Below are positions 26,622 to 35,687 of a stretch of DNA of 64,000 bases, piece after piece (position 1 is the first letter of the stretch; each line of letters starts with the position of its first letter). This DNA is from Burkholderia cepacia ATCC 25416. Lineage in GTDB: Bacteria > Pseudomonadota > Gammaproteobacteria > Burkholderiales > Burkholderiaceae. The DNA is taken from assembly GCF_001411495.1 (NCBI RefSeq), contig NZ_CP012984.1, forward strand, positions 145,808 through 209,807, in the 5' to 3' direction. The notes beneath the pieces were generated by a model. It saw nothing but the letters and a program-made list of their open reading frames with translations, ran no database searches and was not told where the DNA came from. The position numbers and the translations under genes were made by a program.

Positions 26622-27436
26622 GCCACACATCGGTTGCGCGGCGTCCCGTCGCGCGGTTTGCGGCCGGACTGCCGAGTGCGCGGTTTTTCCCGGGCATCGC
26701 GGCTGGCCGGCAACACGGGAAGATCGTGTGCGCGCGTTGCCTGTCGGCACGCGCGCCGCGCTTGTCGTCTTCATCCCCCTCGCCGGCATGCGCCGGTATG
26801 CGCTGCGAAGCGACGCGTCATTTGTCCGCTCCTGATGCGGCGCGCCGCGTCGTCTCTGCCCCCTTCACGTTGTGCCCGGCCAATGGCCGGCGTGCCATCG
26901 AACACACCAGCATCGAACGTGCCCTGACCGGATCGCGATCCGCGACCCGGCACGCGAGCGGGCCGCGCGCCGGTGTCGCTTAGGGTGGTGTCGAACGCGC
27001 CCGCAATCGTCTGAACGTTCGTGCGGGCGCGCGGGATGGAGCGGCGAAGTCGCCCGCCCGCCATTTCGACACAAACATACGGTTTGCGCGCGCCGAACGC
27101 GTTTGCGCTGCCGAACGGGCAATTTTGTCGGCGCAATCTGCGGCGGGCGCCGCTTTACGAGTTCCCTTGTCGCGCCGTTGTCAGTCGATCGCCGCGACAT
27201 CGCATCGCGCCAATGGCGACTCGCGCGGGCGCGCAGCTAATCATGCTGCGCAGGCGGCCCAAAACGGTCGAATCGTATCGTGAGGCCACCCCGAATCGCG
27301 ATAACCCGCATTTTGGCGGTGCTTAAATGAACTCAATACGCAGGACGTCGCGCCCGCTACCAGCAGGCGGGCGCGACGGGTTTCTCGAACCAGGCTGGAC
27401 CCCAGGACCCACTTTCCACAGTCAGGAGCAGTTCGG
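26622..27436. promoter_or_regulatory. Long leader of the peptide ABC operon with a box shared with 33018-33045
   Basis: These 815 bases contain no supported gene. At 27307-27330 lies GCATTTTGGCGGTGCTTAAA followed by TGA. Its last 14 bases, CGGTGCTTAAATGA, are identical to 33032-33045 upstream of the amine oxidase gene, and both copies are preceded by a GC(A/G)TTTTG-type run. A related GGGCAATTTTGTCGGCGC lies near 27118. The shared block probably marks a common promoter or operator. Confidence 0.5.
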
Positions 27437-29020
27437 ATGAGCGACGATATCGACAACGGCGGCAAGGGCGGCATCACGCGCCGCGACATGATGCGGGTCA
27501 TGGCGGCGAGCGGCATGATGGCCGTTGGCGGCGGCGGGCTGCTGACCGGCATGCAATCCGCATTTGCAGCACCGGCACCTAAGCGCGGCGGCAAGATCAG
27601 GGTCGCGAACGAATCGAGTTCGACGGCCGACACGCTCGATCCGGCCAAGGGCTCGACGGGTGCCGACTACATCCGCTTCTTCATGTTCTACAGCGGCCTC
27701 ACGCAGCTGGATCAAAGCCTCACGCCGCAGATGAACCTCGCCGAGTCGCTGCACACGACCGACGCGAAGACCTGGATCATCAAGCTGCGCAAGGGCGTCA
27801 CGTTCCACGACGGCAAGCCCGTCGGCCCGGCCGACGTCGTGTTCTCGCTGATGCGGCACAGGAACCCGGCCACCGCGTCGAAGGTCAAGACGCTCGCCGA
27901 CCAGTTCGCCGATGCGAAGGCGAGCGGCCCGGACGAAGTCACGCTCGTGCTCGCCAGCGCGAACGCGGACCTGCCGGTGATCCTCGCGACGCCGCAGCTC
28001 GTGATCGTCAAGGACGGCACGACCGACTTCACGACCGGCATCGGCTGCGGCCCGTACAAGCTGCAATCGTTCAAGCCGGGCGTGTCGACCGTCGGCGTGC
28101 GCAACGACAGCTACTTCAAGCCGGGCATGCCGTACCTCGACCAGATCGAGCTGATCGGCATCAGCGACAGTGCTGCGCGCCTGAACGCGCTGCTGTCGGG
28201 TGACGTGCACCTGATCAACGCGATCGATCCGCGCTCGACGCAGCGCGTCGCGTCGACGCCGGGCTACGCGCTGAAGGAAACCAAGTCTGGGCTCTATACC
28301 GACCTGATCATGCGCAGTGACAACCCGATCGTCGCGAACCCCGATTTCGTCGAAGGGATGAAGTACCTATTCGATCGCGAGCAGATCCGCTCGGCGGTGT
28401 TCCGCGGTTACGCGGTGATCGGCAACGACCAGCCAATCCCGCCTGGGCATCGCTACTTCAACGCGTCGCTGCCGCAGCGGCCGTACGATCCGGACAAGGC
28501 CAAGTTCCTGTTCAAGAAGGCCGGCGCGCTCGGCACCGCGCTGCCACCGATCTATGCGACGTCGGATGCGAACGGCTCGATCGAGATGGCCGTGCTGCTG
28601 CAGCAGGCCGGCCAGAAGATCGGGCTGAACCTGCAGGTGAACCGCGTGTCGCCCGACGGCTACTGGTCGAACCACTGGATGAAGCATCCGCTCGGGTTCG
28701 GCAACATCAACCCGCGCTCGAGCGCCGACGTGCTGTTCACGCAGTTCTTCAAGTCGGATGCACCGTGGAACGAGTCCGGCTGGAAGAACGCGAAGTTCGA
28801 CCAACTGCTGCTCGCCGCGCGCTCCGAGACGGACGATGCGAAGCGCAAGCAGATGTATGGAGAGATGCAGGTGATCGTCTCACAGCAGGGCAGGATCGGC
28901 ATCCCGGCGTTCATCAGCTTCCTCGACGGCTACGACAAGCGGATCGCGGGCCTCGGGTCGATCCCGACCGGTCCGATGATGGGGGGCATGTTCGCAGAGT
29001 ACGTGTGGTGGAACGCGTGA
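27437..29020 (+). CDS. Peptide/opine-type ABC transporter substrate-binding protein (SBP family 5)
   Basis: A 527-residue periplasmic binding protein of the DppA/OppA family. The N-terminus has a twin-arginine-like RRDMMRVM and a hydrophobic stretch ending SAFAAPA, so export, perhaps by Tat, is likely. Family motifs include LDPAKGSTGAD, the ITWIKLRKGVTFHDGKP-like segment and GCGPYKL. ATG 27437 follows CAGGAGCAG. It begins a four-gene importer operon with two permeases and a fused ATPase. The ligand could be a dipeptide, an acylated amine or an opine; the downstream oxidases argue for an amine-bearing ligand. Confidence 0.88.
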   Translation: MSDDIDNGGKGGITRRDMMRVMAASGMMAVGGGGLLTGMQSAFAAPAPKRGGKIRVANESSSTADTLDPAKGSTGADYIRFFMFYSGLTQLDQSLTPQMNLAESLHTTDAKTWIIKLRKGVTFHDGKPVGPADVVFSLMRHRNPATASKVKTLADQFADAKASGPDEVTLVLASANADLPVILATPQLVIVKDGTTDFTTGIGCGPYKLQSFKPGVSTVGVRNDSYFKPGMPYLDQIELIGISDSAARLNALLSGDVHLINAIDPRSTQRVASTPGYALKETKSGLYTDLIMRSDNPIVANPDFVEGMKYLFDREQIRSAVFRGYAVIGNDQPIPPGHRYFNASLPQRPYDPDKAKFLFKKAGALGTALPPIYATSDANGSIEMAVLLQQAGQKIGLNLQVNRVSPDGYWSNHWMKHPLGFGNINPRSSADVLFTQFFKSDAPWNESGWKNAKFDQLLLAARSETDDAKRKQMYGEMQVIVSQQGRIGIPAFISFLDGYDKRIAGLGSIPTGPMMGGMFAEYVWWNA

Positions 29021-29096
29021 TGCTGTCGCTTGCCGCCACGCGCCGGGTGCGGGCGACCGCCCCGGCCGTACCTGGCCTTTTCGGGAGTGTCGCCTC

Positions 29097-30050
29097 ATGA
29101 ACAGAATCCTCATCGGGCTGATCGGCCGGCGCATCGCGGTCACCGCGCTGACGCTGCTGATCGTGTCCGCGATCATCTTCACGATCACGAACCTGCTGCC
29201 GGGCGATGCCGCGCAGGCCGCGCTCGGCCAGTCCGCGACGCCGGAGACGGTCGCCGCGCTGCGTGCGCAGTTCGGTCTCGACATGCCGGCGCACGTGCGC
29301 TACGTGCACTGGCTCGCCGGCTTGCTGCACGGCGATTTCGGCCGCTCGCTGTCCGGCGACATGCCGGTGTCGGAGATGATCGGCGGGCGGTTGCCGAAGT
29401 CGCTGGCGCTCGCCGCGATCACGACCGCCGTGTCGGTGCCGATCGCGCTGCTGCTCGGCATTCTCGCGGCGGTCAAGCGCGAGTCGGTGGTCGATCGCGT
29501 GATCAGCCTCGGCACGCTGTCGCTCGTCGCGACGCCGGAATTCCTGATCGCGACGGTCGCCGTGCTCGTGTTCGCCGTCAAGCTGCACTGGCTGTCGGCG
29601 CTGTCGTACAGCGGCCCGATCGACAGCTTCCACGACTTTCTGCGCGCGTATGCGATGCCGGTGATGACGCTGTGCGCGGTCGTGATCGCGCAGATGGCGC
29701 GCATGACGCGTGCCGCGGTGATCGAGCAACTGAGCGCGTCATATGTCGAGATGGCCGTGCTCAAGGGCGCGAGCCCCGCACGGGTCGTGCTGCGTCATGC
29801 GCTGCCGAACGCGATCGGGCCGATCGCCAACGCGATCGCGCTGAGCCTGTCGTACCTGCTTGGCGGTGTGATCGTCGTCGAGACGATCTTCAACTATCCG
29901 GGCCTTGCGAGCCTGATGGTCGATGCCGTCGGCAATCGCGACTTCCCGCTGGTCCAGGCGTGCACGCTGATCTTCTGCGTCGCGTATCTGTCGCTCGTGC
30001 TGTTCGCCGATCTATGCTCGATCGTGTCGAACCCGCGACTGCGCACCTGA
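29097..30050 (+). CDS. ABC transporter permease, DppB type
   Basis: A 317-residue inner-membrane permease with six predicted helices. The DppB-type N-terminus (LLIVSAIIFTITNLLPGD) and the EAA-like cytoplasmic loop VEMAVLKGASPARVVLRHALPN contact the ATPase. ATG 29097 follows CGGGAG, 76 bases behind the binding-protein gene. It forms the channel with the next gene product. Confidence 0.9.
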   Translation: MNRILIGLIGRRIAVTALTLLIVSAIIFTITNLLPGDAAQAALGQSATPETVAALRAQFGLDMPAHVRYVHWLAGLLHGDFGRSLSGDMPVSEMIGGRLPKSLALAAITTAVSVPIALLLGILAAVKRESVVDRVISLGTLSLVATPEFLIATVAVLVFAVKLHWLSALSYSGPIDSFHDFLRAYAMPVMTLCAVVIAQMARMTRAAVIEQLSASYVEMAVLKGASPARVVLRHALPNAIGPIANAIALSLSYLLGGVIVVETIFNYPGLASLMVDAVGNRDFPLVQACTLIFCVAYLSLVLFADLCSIVSNPRLRT

Positions 30051-30080
30051 GTGTTTCGTCCTTCTTCCGAGATACCGCCC

Positions 30081-31037
30081 ATGCATCCCGAACCCGTTCA
30101 ACGAATCAGCACGCTGCCGCCGTCCGGCGATCCGCGCCCATCGCGGGACGGCGCGCCGCCGCCGGCCGCACCCGCTCCCGACCAGCCGCGCAAGCGCCGC
30201 GCCGCGCGCATGAAACTGACGACCGGCGGCCGTGTCGGCCTGTCGATGGTCGGCCTGATGCTGTTCATCGCGGTGTTCGCGCCGCTGCTTGCGCCGCACG
30301 ACGTCGGCGCAATCGTCACGCCGGACGTGTTCGCGCCGTTCACGGCGAAGCTGCCGTTCGGCTCCGATTTCCTCGGCCGCGACATGCTGAGCCGGATCCT
30401 GTACGGCACGCGGCTCACCGTGCTGCTCGCGCTCGCGGCGGTGCTGCTCGCCGCGCTGACCGGCACGACGCTCGGGTTGCTCGCGACCGTGTCGGGCCGT
30501 GCGGTCGACGAGACGATGAGCCGGCTGCTCGACGCGCTCACGTCGATTCCGTCGAAGATGTTCGCGCTGATGTTCGTCGCCGCGTTCGGTTCGTCGCTGC
30601 CGCTGCTGATCCTGACCGCCGCGGTCAGCTACATGCCGGGCTCGTACCGGATCGCGCGCGCATTGGCGGTCAACATCAGCACGCTCGAATTCGTGCAGGT
30701 AGCGAAGGCGCGCGGCGAAGGCGCGCTGTACATCGCGTGCGTCGAGATGTTGCCGAACATGATCCATCCGATGCTCGCGGATACCGGCCTGCGGTTCACG
30801 TTCGTCGTGCTGCTGCTGAGCGGCCTTAGCTTTCTCGGGCTGGGCGTGCAGCCGCCTTACGCGGACCTCGGCTCGCTCGTGCGCGAGAACATCGCGAGCC
30901 TCGGCGACGGCTCGGCCGTCGCGATCATGCCCGCGGTCGCCATCGCGATCCTGACGGTGGGCGTCAACCTGATGATCGACGGTCTGCCGCATCGCGGCCG
31001 CCGCAAGGGCGCCGCCGGCGCCGCCGGAGGACACTGA
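30081..31037 (+). CDS. ABC transporter permease, DppC type
   Basis: A 318-residue permease with a proline-rich cytoplasmic N-terminus and about six helices. The DppC-like HPFGSDFLGRDMLSRILYGTR-type segment reads LPFGSDFLGRDMLSRI here, and the EAA loop is VQVAKARGEGALYIACVEMLPN. I use ATG 30081; a GTG at 30051 directly behind the previous stop would add ten residues. Its stop overlaps the ATPase start by one base (TGATG), which indicates coupled translation. Confidence 0.88.
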   Translation: MHPEPVQRISTLPPSGDPRPSRDGAPPPAAPAPDQPRKRRAARMKLTTGGRVGLSMVGLMLFIAVFAPLLAPHDVGAIVTPDVFAPFTAKLPFGSDFLGRDMLSRILYGTRLTVLLALAAVLLAALTGTTLGLLATVSGRAVDETMSRLLDALTSIPSKMFALMFVAAFGSSLPLLILTAAVSYMPGSYRIARALAVNISTLEFVQVAKARGEGALYIACVEMLPNMIHPMLADTGLRFTFVVLLLSGLSFLGLGVQPPYADLGSLVRENIASLGDGSAVAIMPAVAIAILTVGVNLMIDGLPHRGRRKGAAGAAGGH

Positions 31038-32902
31038 TGCAACACGAATCGAACCCGCTCGTCGAGGTGCGCGGGCTGCGCGTGGTCGGCGGCCGGCCGG
31101 GCGGCGAGGAAACGACGATCGTCCACGGCGTCGACTTCGATATCCGGCGCGGCGAAGTGCTCGCGCTGATCGGCGAGTCCGGCTCCGGCAAGACGACGAT
31201 CGCGCTGTCGCTGATGGGGCATGCGCGCGCCGGTTGTCGGATCGCCGGCGGCTCGGTGAAGCTCGGCGGCACCGACGTCTGCACGCTGTCCGCGCCCGCG
31301 TTGACCGCGCTGCGCGGCCGCAAGGTCGCGTATATCGCGCAGAGCGCCGCCGCCGCGTTCAACCCGTCGCGCACGATTCTCGACCAGGTGATCGAGAGCG
31401 CGCTGATCCACAAGACGATGACGAAGCGCGACGCGCAGGCGAAGGCCGTCGAGTTGTTCCGCGCGCTCGCGCTGCCGGAGCCGGAGACGATCGGCAAGCG
31501 CTATCCGCACCAGGTGTCGGGCGGGCAGTTGCAGCGCCTGATGGCCGCGATGGCGCTGATCACCGATCCGGAGCTCGTGATTCTCGACGAGCCGACCACC
31601 GCGCTCGACGTCACCACGCAGATCGACGTGCTGCAGGCCTTCAAGAGCGTGATCCGGCGGTGCGGGATGAGCGCGGTGTACGTGTCGCACGATCTGGCGG
31701 TGGTCGCGCAGATGGCCGACCGGATCGTCGTGCTGAGCGACGGCGTGATCCGCGAGGCGGGCGATACCGAACAGATCCTGCATGCGCCGGCACATCCGTA
31801 CACGCAGAGCCTGATCGCGGCGGTCACGCCGAGCGACGCCCAGCGCGACGCGAAGCCGGAACCTGCCGCACCGGCGCCGCTGCTCGACGTGCGCGGCGCG
31901 ATCGCCGGCTACGGCGGCCGCGCGGCGAACGGCTGGCCCGCGAAAGTGATCCTGCACGAAGTGGACCTGCGCATCGGGCGCGGGCAGACGGTCGGCGTGA
32001 TCGGCGAATCGGGCTCCGGCAAGACGACGCTCGCGAAGGTGATCGCGGGCCTCGTGCCGGCGACGGGCGGCGAGATCCTGCTCGACGGCGAGCCGCTCGC
32101 GCGCGATATCGGCAAGCGCACCAAGGAGCAGCACCGCCGCGTGCAGATCGTGTTCCAGAACGCCGATACCGCGCTCAATCCGGTGCATACCGTCGAGCGC
32201 ACGCTCGCGCGGCCGCTGGCGTTCTACCACGGGATCAAGGGTGCCCGTGCACGGCAGCGCGTCGCGGAGCTGCTCGAACTCGTGCGGTTGCCGCCGGCGG
32301 TGGCCGGGCGGCGGACCGGCGAGCTGTCCGGCGGGCAGAAGCAGCGCGTGAACCTCGCGCGCGCGCTCGCGGCCGAGCCCGACCTGATCCTGTGCGACGA
32401 AGTCACGTCGGCGCTCGATACGGTGGTCGGCGCCGCGATCATGGATCTGCTGCGCGACCTGCAGGCGAAGCTCGGCGTGTCGTACATATTCATCACGCAC
32501 GACATCGCGAAAGTGCGCGCGATCAGCGACGACATCGTCGTGCTGTACGCGGGCCGCCGCGTCGAAACCGGCAGCCGCGACGCGCTGTGCGCACCGCCTT
32601 ACCACCCGTATTCGCACCTGCTCGTGTCGTCTGCGCCGGAGCTGCGCGCGGGCTGGCTCGACGATGCGGCCGAGCGTTGCCACCGGCCGCTGGTGCCGAT
32701 CGGCGAGCGCGAGAACGAGGCCGAGCTGTGTCCGTTCCTGTCGCGCTGCGCGATGCGTGTGGACGGCGTGTGCAACCGCACGGCCCCGTCGCTGCGCACG
32801 CTCGGGAACGGCGCGCAGGTGCTGTGCCATCGCAGCGAGGAAGATCTCGCACGCTTCCAGGCGGAGCCGATTTCCGCTGGCGTCGCGCCGGTACAGCTGT
32901 AG
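31037..32902 (+). CDS. Fused dual ABC ATPase of the peptide importer (DppD-DppF fusion)
   Basis: A 621-residue cytoplasmic protein with two complete nucleotide-binding domains. The first has Walker A GESGSGKT near residue 46, signature VSGGQLQRL and Walker B LVILDEPTTALD. The second has GESGSGKT near 323, LSGGQKQRV and ILCDEVTSALD. Each domain ends with an oligopeptide-type C-terminal extension, and the second carries the CPFLSRC-like cysteine segment of this family. Fusion replaces two separate ATPases. It completes the importer operon. Confidence 0.92.
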   Translation: MQHESNPLVEVRGLRVVGGRPGGEETTIVHGVDFDIRRGEVLALIGESGSGKTTIALSLMGHARAGCRIAGGSVKLGGTDVCTLSAPALTALRGRKVAYIAQSAAAAFNPSRTILDQVIESALIHKTMTKRDAQAKAVELFRALALPEPETIGKRYPHQVSGGQLQRLMAAMALITDPELVILDEPTTALDVTTQIDVLQAFKSVIRRCGMSAVYVSHDLAVVAQMADRIVVLSDGVIREAGDTEQILHAPAHPYTQSLIAAVTPSDAQRDAKPEPAAPAPLLDVRGAIAGYGGRAANGWPAKVILHEVDLRIGRGQTVGVIGESGSGKTTLAKVIAGLVPATGGEILLDGEPLARDIGKRTKEQHRRVQIVFQNADTALNPVHTVERTLARPLAFYHGIKGARARQRVAELLELVRLPPAVAGRRTGELSGGQKQRVNLARALAAEPDLILCDEVTSALDTVVGAAIMDLLRDLQAKLGVSYIFITHDIAKVRAISDDIVVLYAGRRVETGSRDALCAPPYHPYSHLLVSSAPELRAGWLDDAAERCHRPLVPIGERENEAELCPFLSRCAMRVDGVCNRTAPSLRTLGNGAQVLCHRSEEDLARFQAEPISAGVAPVQL

Positions 32903-33017
32903 TGCGAGGCGCGCGAACCGTTCATCGCGCGGTGCGGTGGACGGCCCGCCGCATAGTCTGCTGCGGCGGTCGCGCAAAACGGCAATTTGCACGCGTGCCG
33001 CGCGCGAATACGCGGCA

Positions 33018-33045
33018 ACTGCGGTTTTTGACGGTGCTTAAATGA
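33018..33045 (+). promoter_or_regulatory. Promoter/operator box shared with the importer operon leader
   Basis: The stretch ACTGCGGTTTTTGACGGTGC continues into TTAAATGA. Its last 14 bases match 27317-27330 exactly. It lies about 55 bases upstream of the oxidase start at 33099, and an inverted GCGCAAAACGGCAATTTGC element lies at about 32974. A common regulator or a common promoter for importer and oxidase operons is the simplest reading. Confidence 0.5.
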
Positions 33046-33098
33046 TTCTCATTGAACGTTCGCCGATCGACATTGCCGGCATGCACAAGAAGGATCCA

Positions 33099-34376
33099 AT
33101 GAAACTGGAATCGTACTGGCTGGATACCCGCCCCGCGTTTCGCGCCGGAAGCGTTGGTCCCGTCGAAGGGCGGGCCGACGTCGTCGTGATCGGCGGCGGT
33201 TTCACCGGCTTGTCGGCGGCGCTCGCGCTCGCGCAGCGCGGCGTGTCGGTGGTCGTGCTCGAAGCCGCGCATGTGGCCGGCGAGGCGTCCGGCCGCAACG
33301 GCGGCCAGTGCAATACGGGCGTCGCGCAGGACTACGCGTCGCTGGCCGCGCGCATTGGCGCCACGCAGGCGAAGCAGTTTTATCTCGCGTACGAAAGCGC
33401 GGTGAAGAGCGTCGAGACGATCGTGACCGAACAGGCGATCGATTGCGATTTCCGGCGCGCGGGCAAGCTGAAGCTCGCCGCGAAGCCGCAGCACTTCGCC
33501 GGGCTCGAAAAGACCTTCGATGCGTTGCGCCGCGACGTCGATCCGGATATCGAGCTGATCGAGCCGTCGCGGATCCGCGATGAAATCGCATCCGACGGTT
33601 TCTACGGCGGGCTCCTGCAGCGCAACGGCGCGCAGATGCACATGGGCAAGTTCGGCGTCGGCCTCGCGCAAGCGGCCGTGCGTGCCGGCGCACGCGTGTA
33701 CGAGCAGGCAGCCGTCACGCAGCTCGACCGGCTCGACGGCGAGCGTCACTCGATCACCAGCACCCGCGGCACGATCGTCGCCGATCGCGTGCTGGTCGCG
33801 ACCGGCGCATCGCAGCACGGCCCGTTCGCGTGGTTCCGGCGGCGCATCGCGCCGGTCGGCAGCTTCATCGTCGTCACCGAGCCGCTGGCCGACGCGCAAC
33901 TGAACCGGCTGTTCCCGCATCGCCGCGCGTACGTGACGTCGCGCCAGATCGGCAACTACTTCCGCGTGACGCCCGACAACCGGCTGCTGTTCGGCGGCCG
34001 CGCGCGTTTCGCGATGTCGAGCCCGCGCTCGGATACGAAAAGCGGCGACGTCCTGCGCGCCGGCATGGCCGGCTACTTTCCGGAACTGGCCGACGTGCGG
34101 CTCGACTACTGCTGGGGCGGCCTCGTCGACATCACCGCCGACCGGCTGCCGCGCGCGGGCCAGCACGACGGGCTCTATTACTCGATGGGCTACAGCGGCC
34201 ACGGCGTGCAGATGTCGGTGCACATGGGCCGCGTGATGGCCGACGTGCTGTATGGCGCAGCCGCGTCGAACCCGTGGCGCGAGCTCGAATGGCCGGCGAT
34301 ACCGGGTCATTTCGGGCACGCGTGGTTCCTGCCGCTCGTCGGCGCGTATTACCGGATGCAGGATTTCCTGCACTGA
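33099..34376 (+). CDS. FAD-dependent amine oxidoreductase, PuuB-like (copy 1)
   Basis: A 425-residue flavoprotein of the DAO/glycine-oxidase superfamily, closest in layout to gamma-glutamylputrescine oxidase PuuB. It opens with SYWLDTRP. The FAD-binding GGGFTGLSAALALA follows, then the EASGRNGGQCN segment and late YSMGYSGHGVQ. It would oxidise a primary or N-acyl amine to an aldehyde. ATG 33099-33101 is chosen because AAGAAGGATCC lies just upstream; an ATG at 33042 overlaps the promoter box. It is a paralogue of the protein at 37107-38384. Confidence 0.83.
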   Translation: MKLESYWLDTRPAFRAGSVGPVEGRADVVVIGGGFTGLSAALALAQRGVSVVVLEAAHVAGEASGRNGGQCNTGVAQDYASLAARIGATQAKQFYLAYESAVKSVETIVTEQAIDCDFRRAGKLKLAAKPQHFAGLEKTFDALRRDVDPDIELIEPSRIRDEIASDGFYGGLLQRNGAQMHMGKFGVGLAQAAVRAGARVYEQAAVTQLDRLDGERHSITSTRGTIVADRVLVATGASQHGPFAWFRRRIAPVGSFIVVTEPLADAQLNRLFPHRRAYVTSRQIGNYFRVTPDNRLLFGGRARFAMSSPRSDTKSGDVLRAGMAGYFPELADVRLDYCWGGLVDITADRLPRAGQHDGLYYSMGYSGHGVQMSVHMGRVMADVLYGAAASNPWRELEWPAIPGHFGHAWFLPLVGAYYRMQDFLH

Positions 34377-34400
34377 AGCGAGCGCCCGGGAGGATACGAC

Positions 34401-34832
34401 ATGACAGTGCAACTCGTTGGCTCGTCTCGTGTCGCGCGGCCCGTCTCGCCGGCGATCGGCGACGTGCTGCGCGCGATCGATGCATCGTTCGCGCAGCCGC
34501 TGAACCTCGACACGCTCGCGGCGGTGGCCGGATTGAGCGTGTCGCGTTTCACCGCGCGCTTTCGCAGCGAAACCGGCTTGTCGCCGCACCGGTATCTGTG
34601 CCTGGTGCGGGTACGCCGTGCGCAGGACCTGTTGCGCGCCGGTCTCGCGCCGTCGGTCGTCGCGACCGACGTCGGTTTCTTCGATCAGAGCCATCTGTGC
34701 CGGCATTTCCGGCGGGTGCTCGGGATCACGCCGCGCGATTACGTGGTCGCGCGGGCAGGCGGTGCGACGGCGCGCACGTCTTCGACGCGCAGGCATGCCG
34801 AGCGCCGCGAAGCGTCGTGTCACGCGGCGTAG
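34401..34832 (+). CDS. AraC-type DNA-binding domain regulator without a sensor domain
   Basis: A 143-residue protein consisting almost only of the AraC/XylS double helix-turn-helix. The first HTH is LAAVAGLSVSRFTARFRSETG, and the second contains VATDVGFFDQSHLCRHFRRVLG. Normal family members have an additional effector domain of 150 or more residues; here only about 20 residues precede the HTH, and the C-terminal tail is low complexity. It starts 24 bases behind the oxidase gene, inside the operon. It may act as a SoxS/MarA-like regulator whose level is set by transcription. Confidence 0.75.
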   Translation: MTVQLVGSSRVARPVSPAIGDVLRAIDASFAQPLNLDTLAAVAGLSVSRFTARFRSETGLSPHRYLCLVRVRRAQDLLRAGLAPSVVATDVGFFDQSHLCRHFRRVLGITPRDYVVARAGGATARTSSTRRHAERREASCHAA

Positions 34833-34950
34833 GCGCACACACGCACGGTTCGCATGCCGGGGAGGTCCGGCAGCAGAGCCGGCGAACGACGATTTCCGAT
34901 ATCGCGCGGCGGCGTTCAACCGCACCGCCGCGCGCCGCACAGGAGCAGAT

Positions 34951-35685
34951 ATGACCGCAGTTTTCGTGTTGCACCGCGCCGATGGCGCGCCTTCGTCAAC
35001 CGTATTTCGCCAGCAGGCGTTCGGCGCGAACGATCCTTTCGCGCAAGCCCGGGAGATCGCGTGGGAAGGTCCCGACGCGATGGCCGCCGGACGTGTCGCG
35101 CTCACCGGCGAACTCGACGTGGCGAGCTTTCCGCACATCGAAACCATCGCGATCATCGAGGGCGAGCTGACGCTCGAAGCGGCCGGCGCCGCGCCGCTGG
35201 TGCTGGGCCCGGGAGACGGGGCCGTGATCGGCGGCGGCACGGCGCTGCGCGTGACCGCGGCATCGCGCGTGCTGTTCACGTTCTGCGCCGCCGCGTGCGC
35301 GGCACCGACCCGGTGCGGCGTGTTCGCGCTGCGAGCCGATGCCGACTTCAAGCCGTCGGCCACGCTGCCGGCGGAGGTGCTGCTCGGCCCGGCGCCGCAG
35401 TGCCGCAGCGACAACGTGTTCGTCGACGACGGCGCCGCGTACTGCGCGGGCACATGGGATTCGACGCCCTATCACCGGATCGTCCGGCCGCATCGCGAGA
35501 ACGAATTCATGTTCCTGCTGGACGGCGACGTACGGTTCGCCGCGCCGGACGGCAGCGTGCTGTCGCTCGGCGCCGGCGATGCGCTGTTCGTGCCGCAGGG
35601 CACGCCGATCGGGTGGGAAAGCAGCGAACGCGTGGCAAAGTTCTACGTCGTGCAGAACGTCAACGCATCCACCGAGCGAGCCTGA
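34951..35685 (+). CDS. Bicupin-type protein (cupin domain, DUF861-like)
   Basis: A 244-residue protein with two cupin-like halves. The first has SFPHIETIAIIEGELTLE and a GPGDGAVIGGG turn. The second has RPHRENEFMFLLDGDVRF and LGAGDALFVPQGTPIGWES. The second half has the arrangement seen in EutQ/DUF861 cupins that often sit beside amine-catabolic genes. ATG 34951 follows AGGAGCAGAT. The stop is three bases before the next start, so it is in the operon. Enzymatic or binding role is not determined. Confidence 0.7.
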   Translation: MTAVFVLHRADGAPSSTVFRQQAFGANDPFAQAREIAWEGPDAMAAGRVALTGELDVASFPHIETIAIIEGELTLEAAGAAPLVLGPGDGAVIGGGTALRVTAASRVLFTFCAAACAAPTRCGVFALRADADFKPSATLPAEVLLGPAPQCRSDNVFVDDGAAYCAGTWDSTPYHRIVRPHRENEFMFLLDGDVRFAAPDGSVLSLGAGDALFVPQGTPIGWESSERVAKFYVVQNVNASTERA

Positions 35686-35687
35686 GC

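Noticed and set aside
30857..35453. Very long minus-strand open frames (711 and 843 codons) opposite the ABC ATPase and oxidase genes
   Set aside because: They are mirror images of genes with Walker and FAD motifs, a usual effect of high third-position GC.
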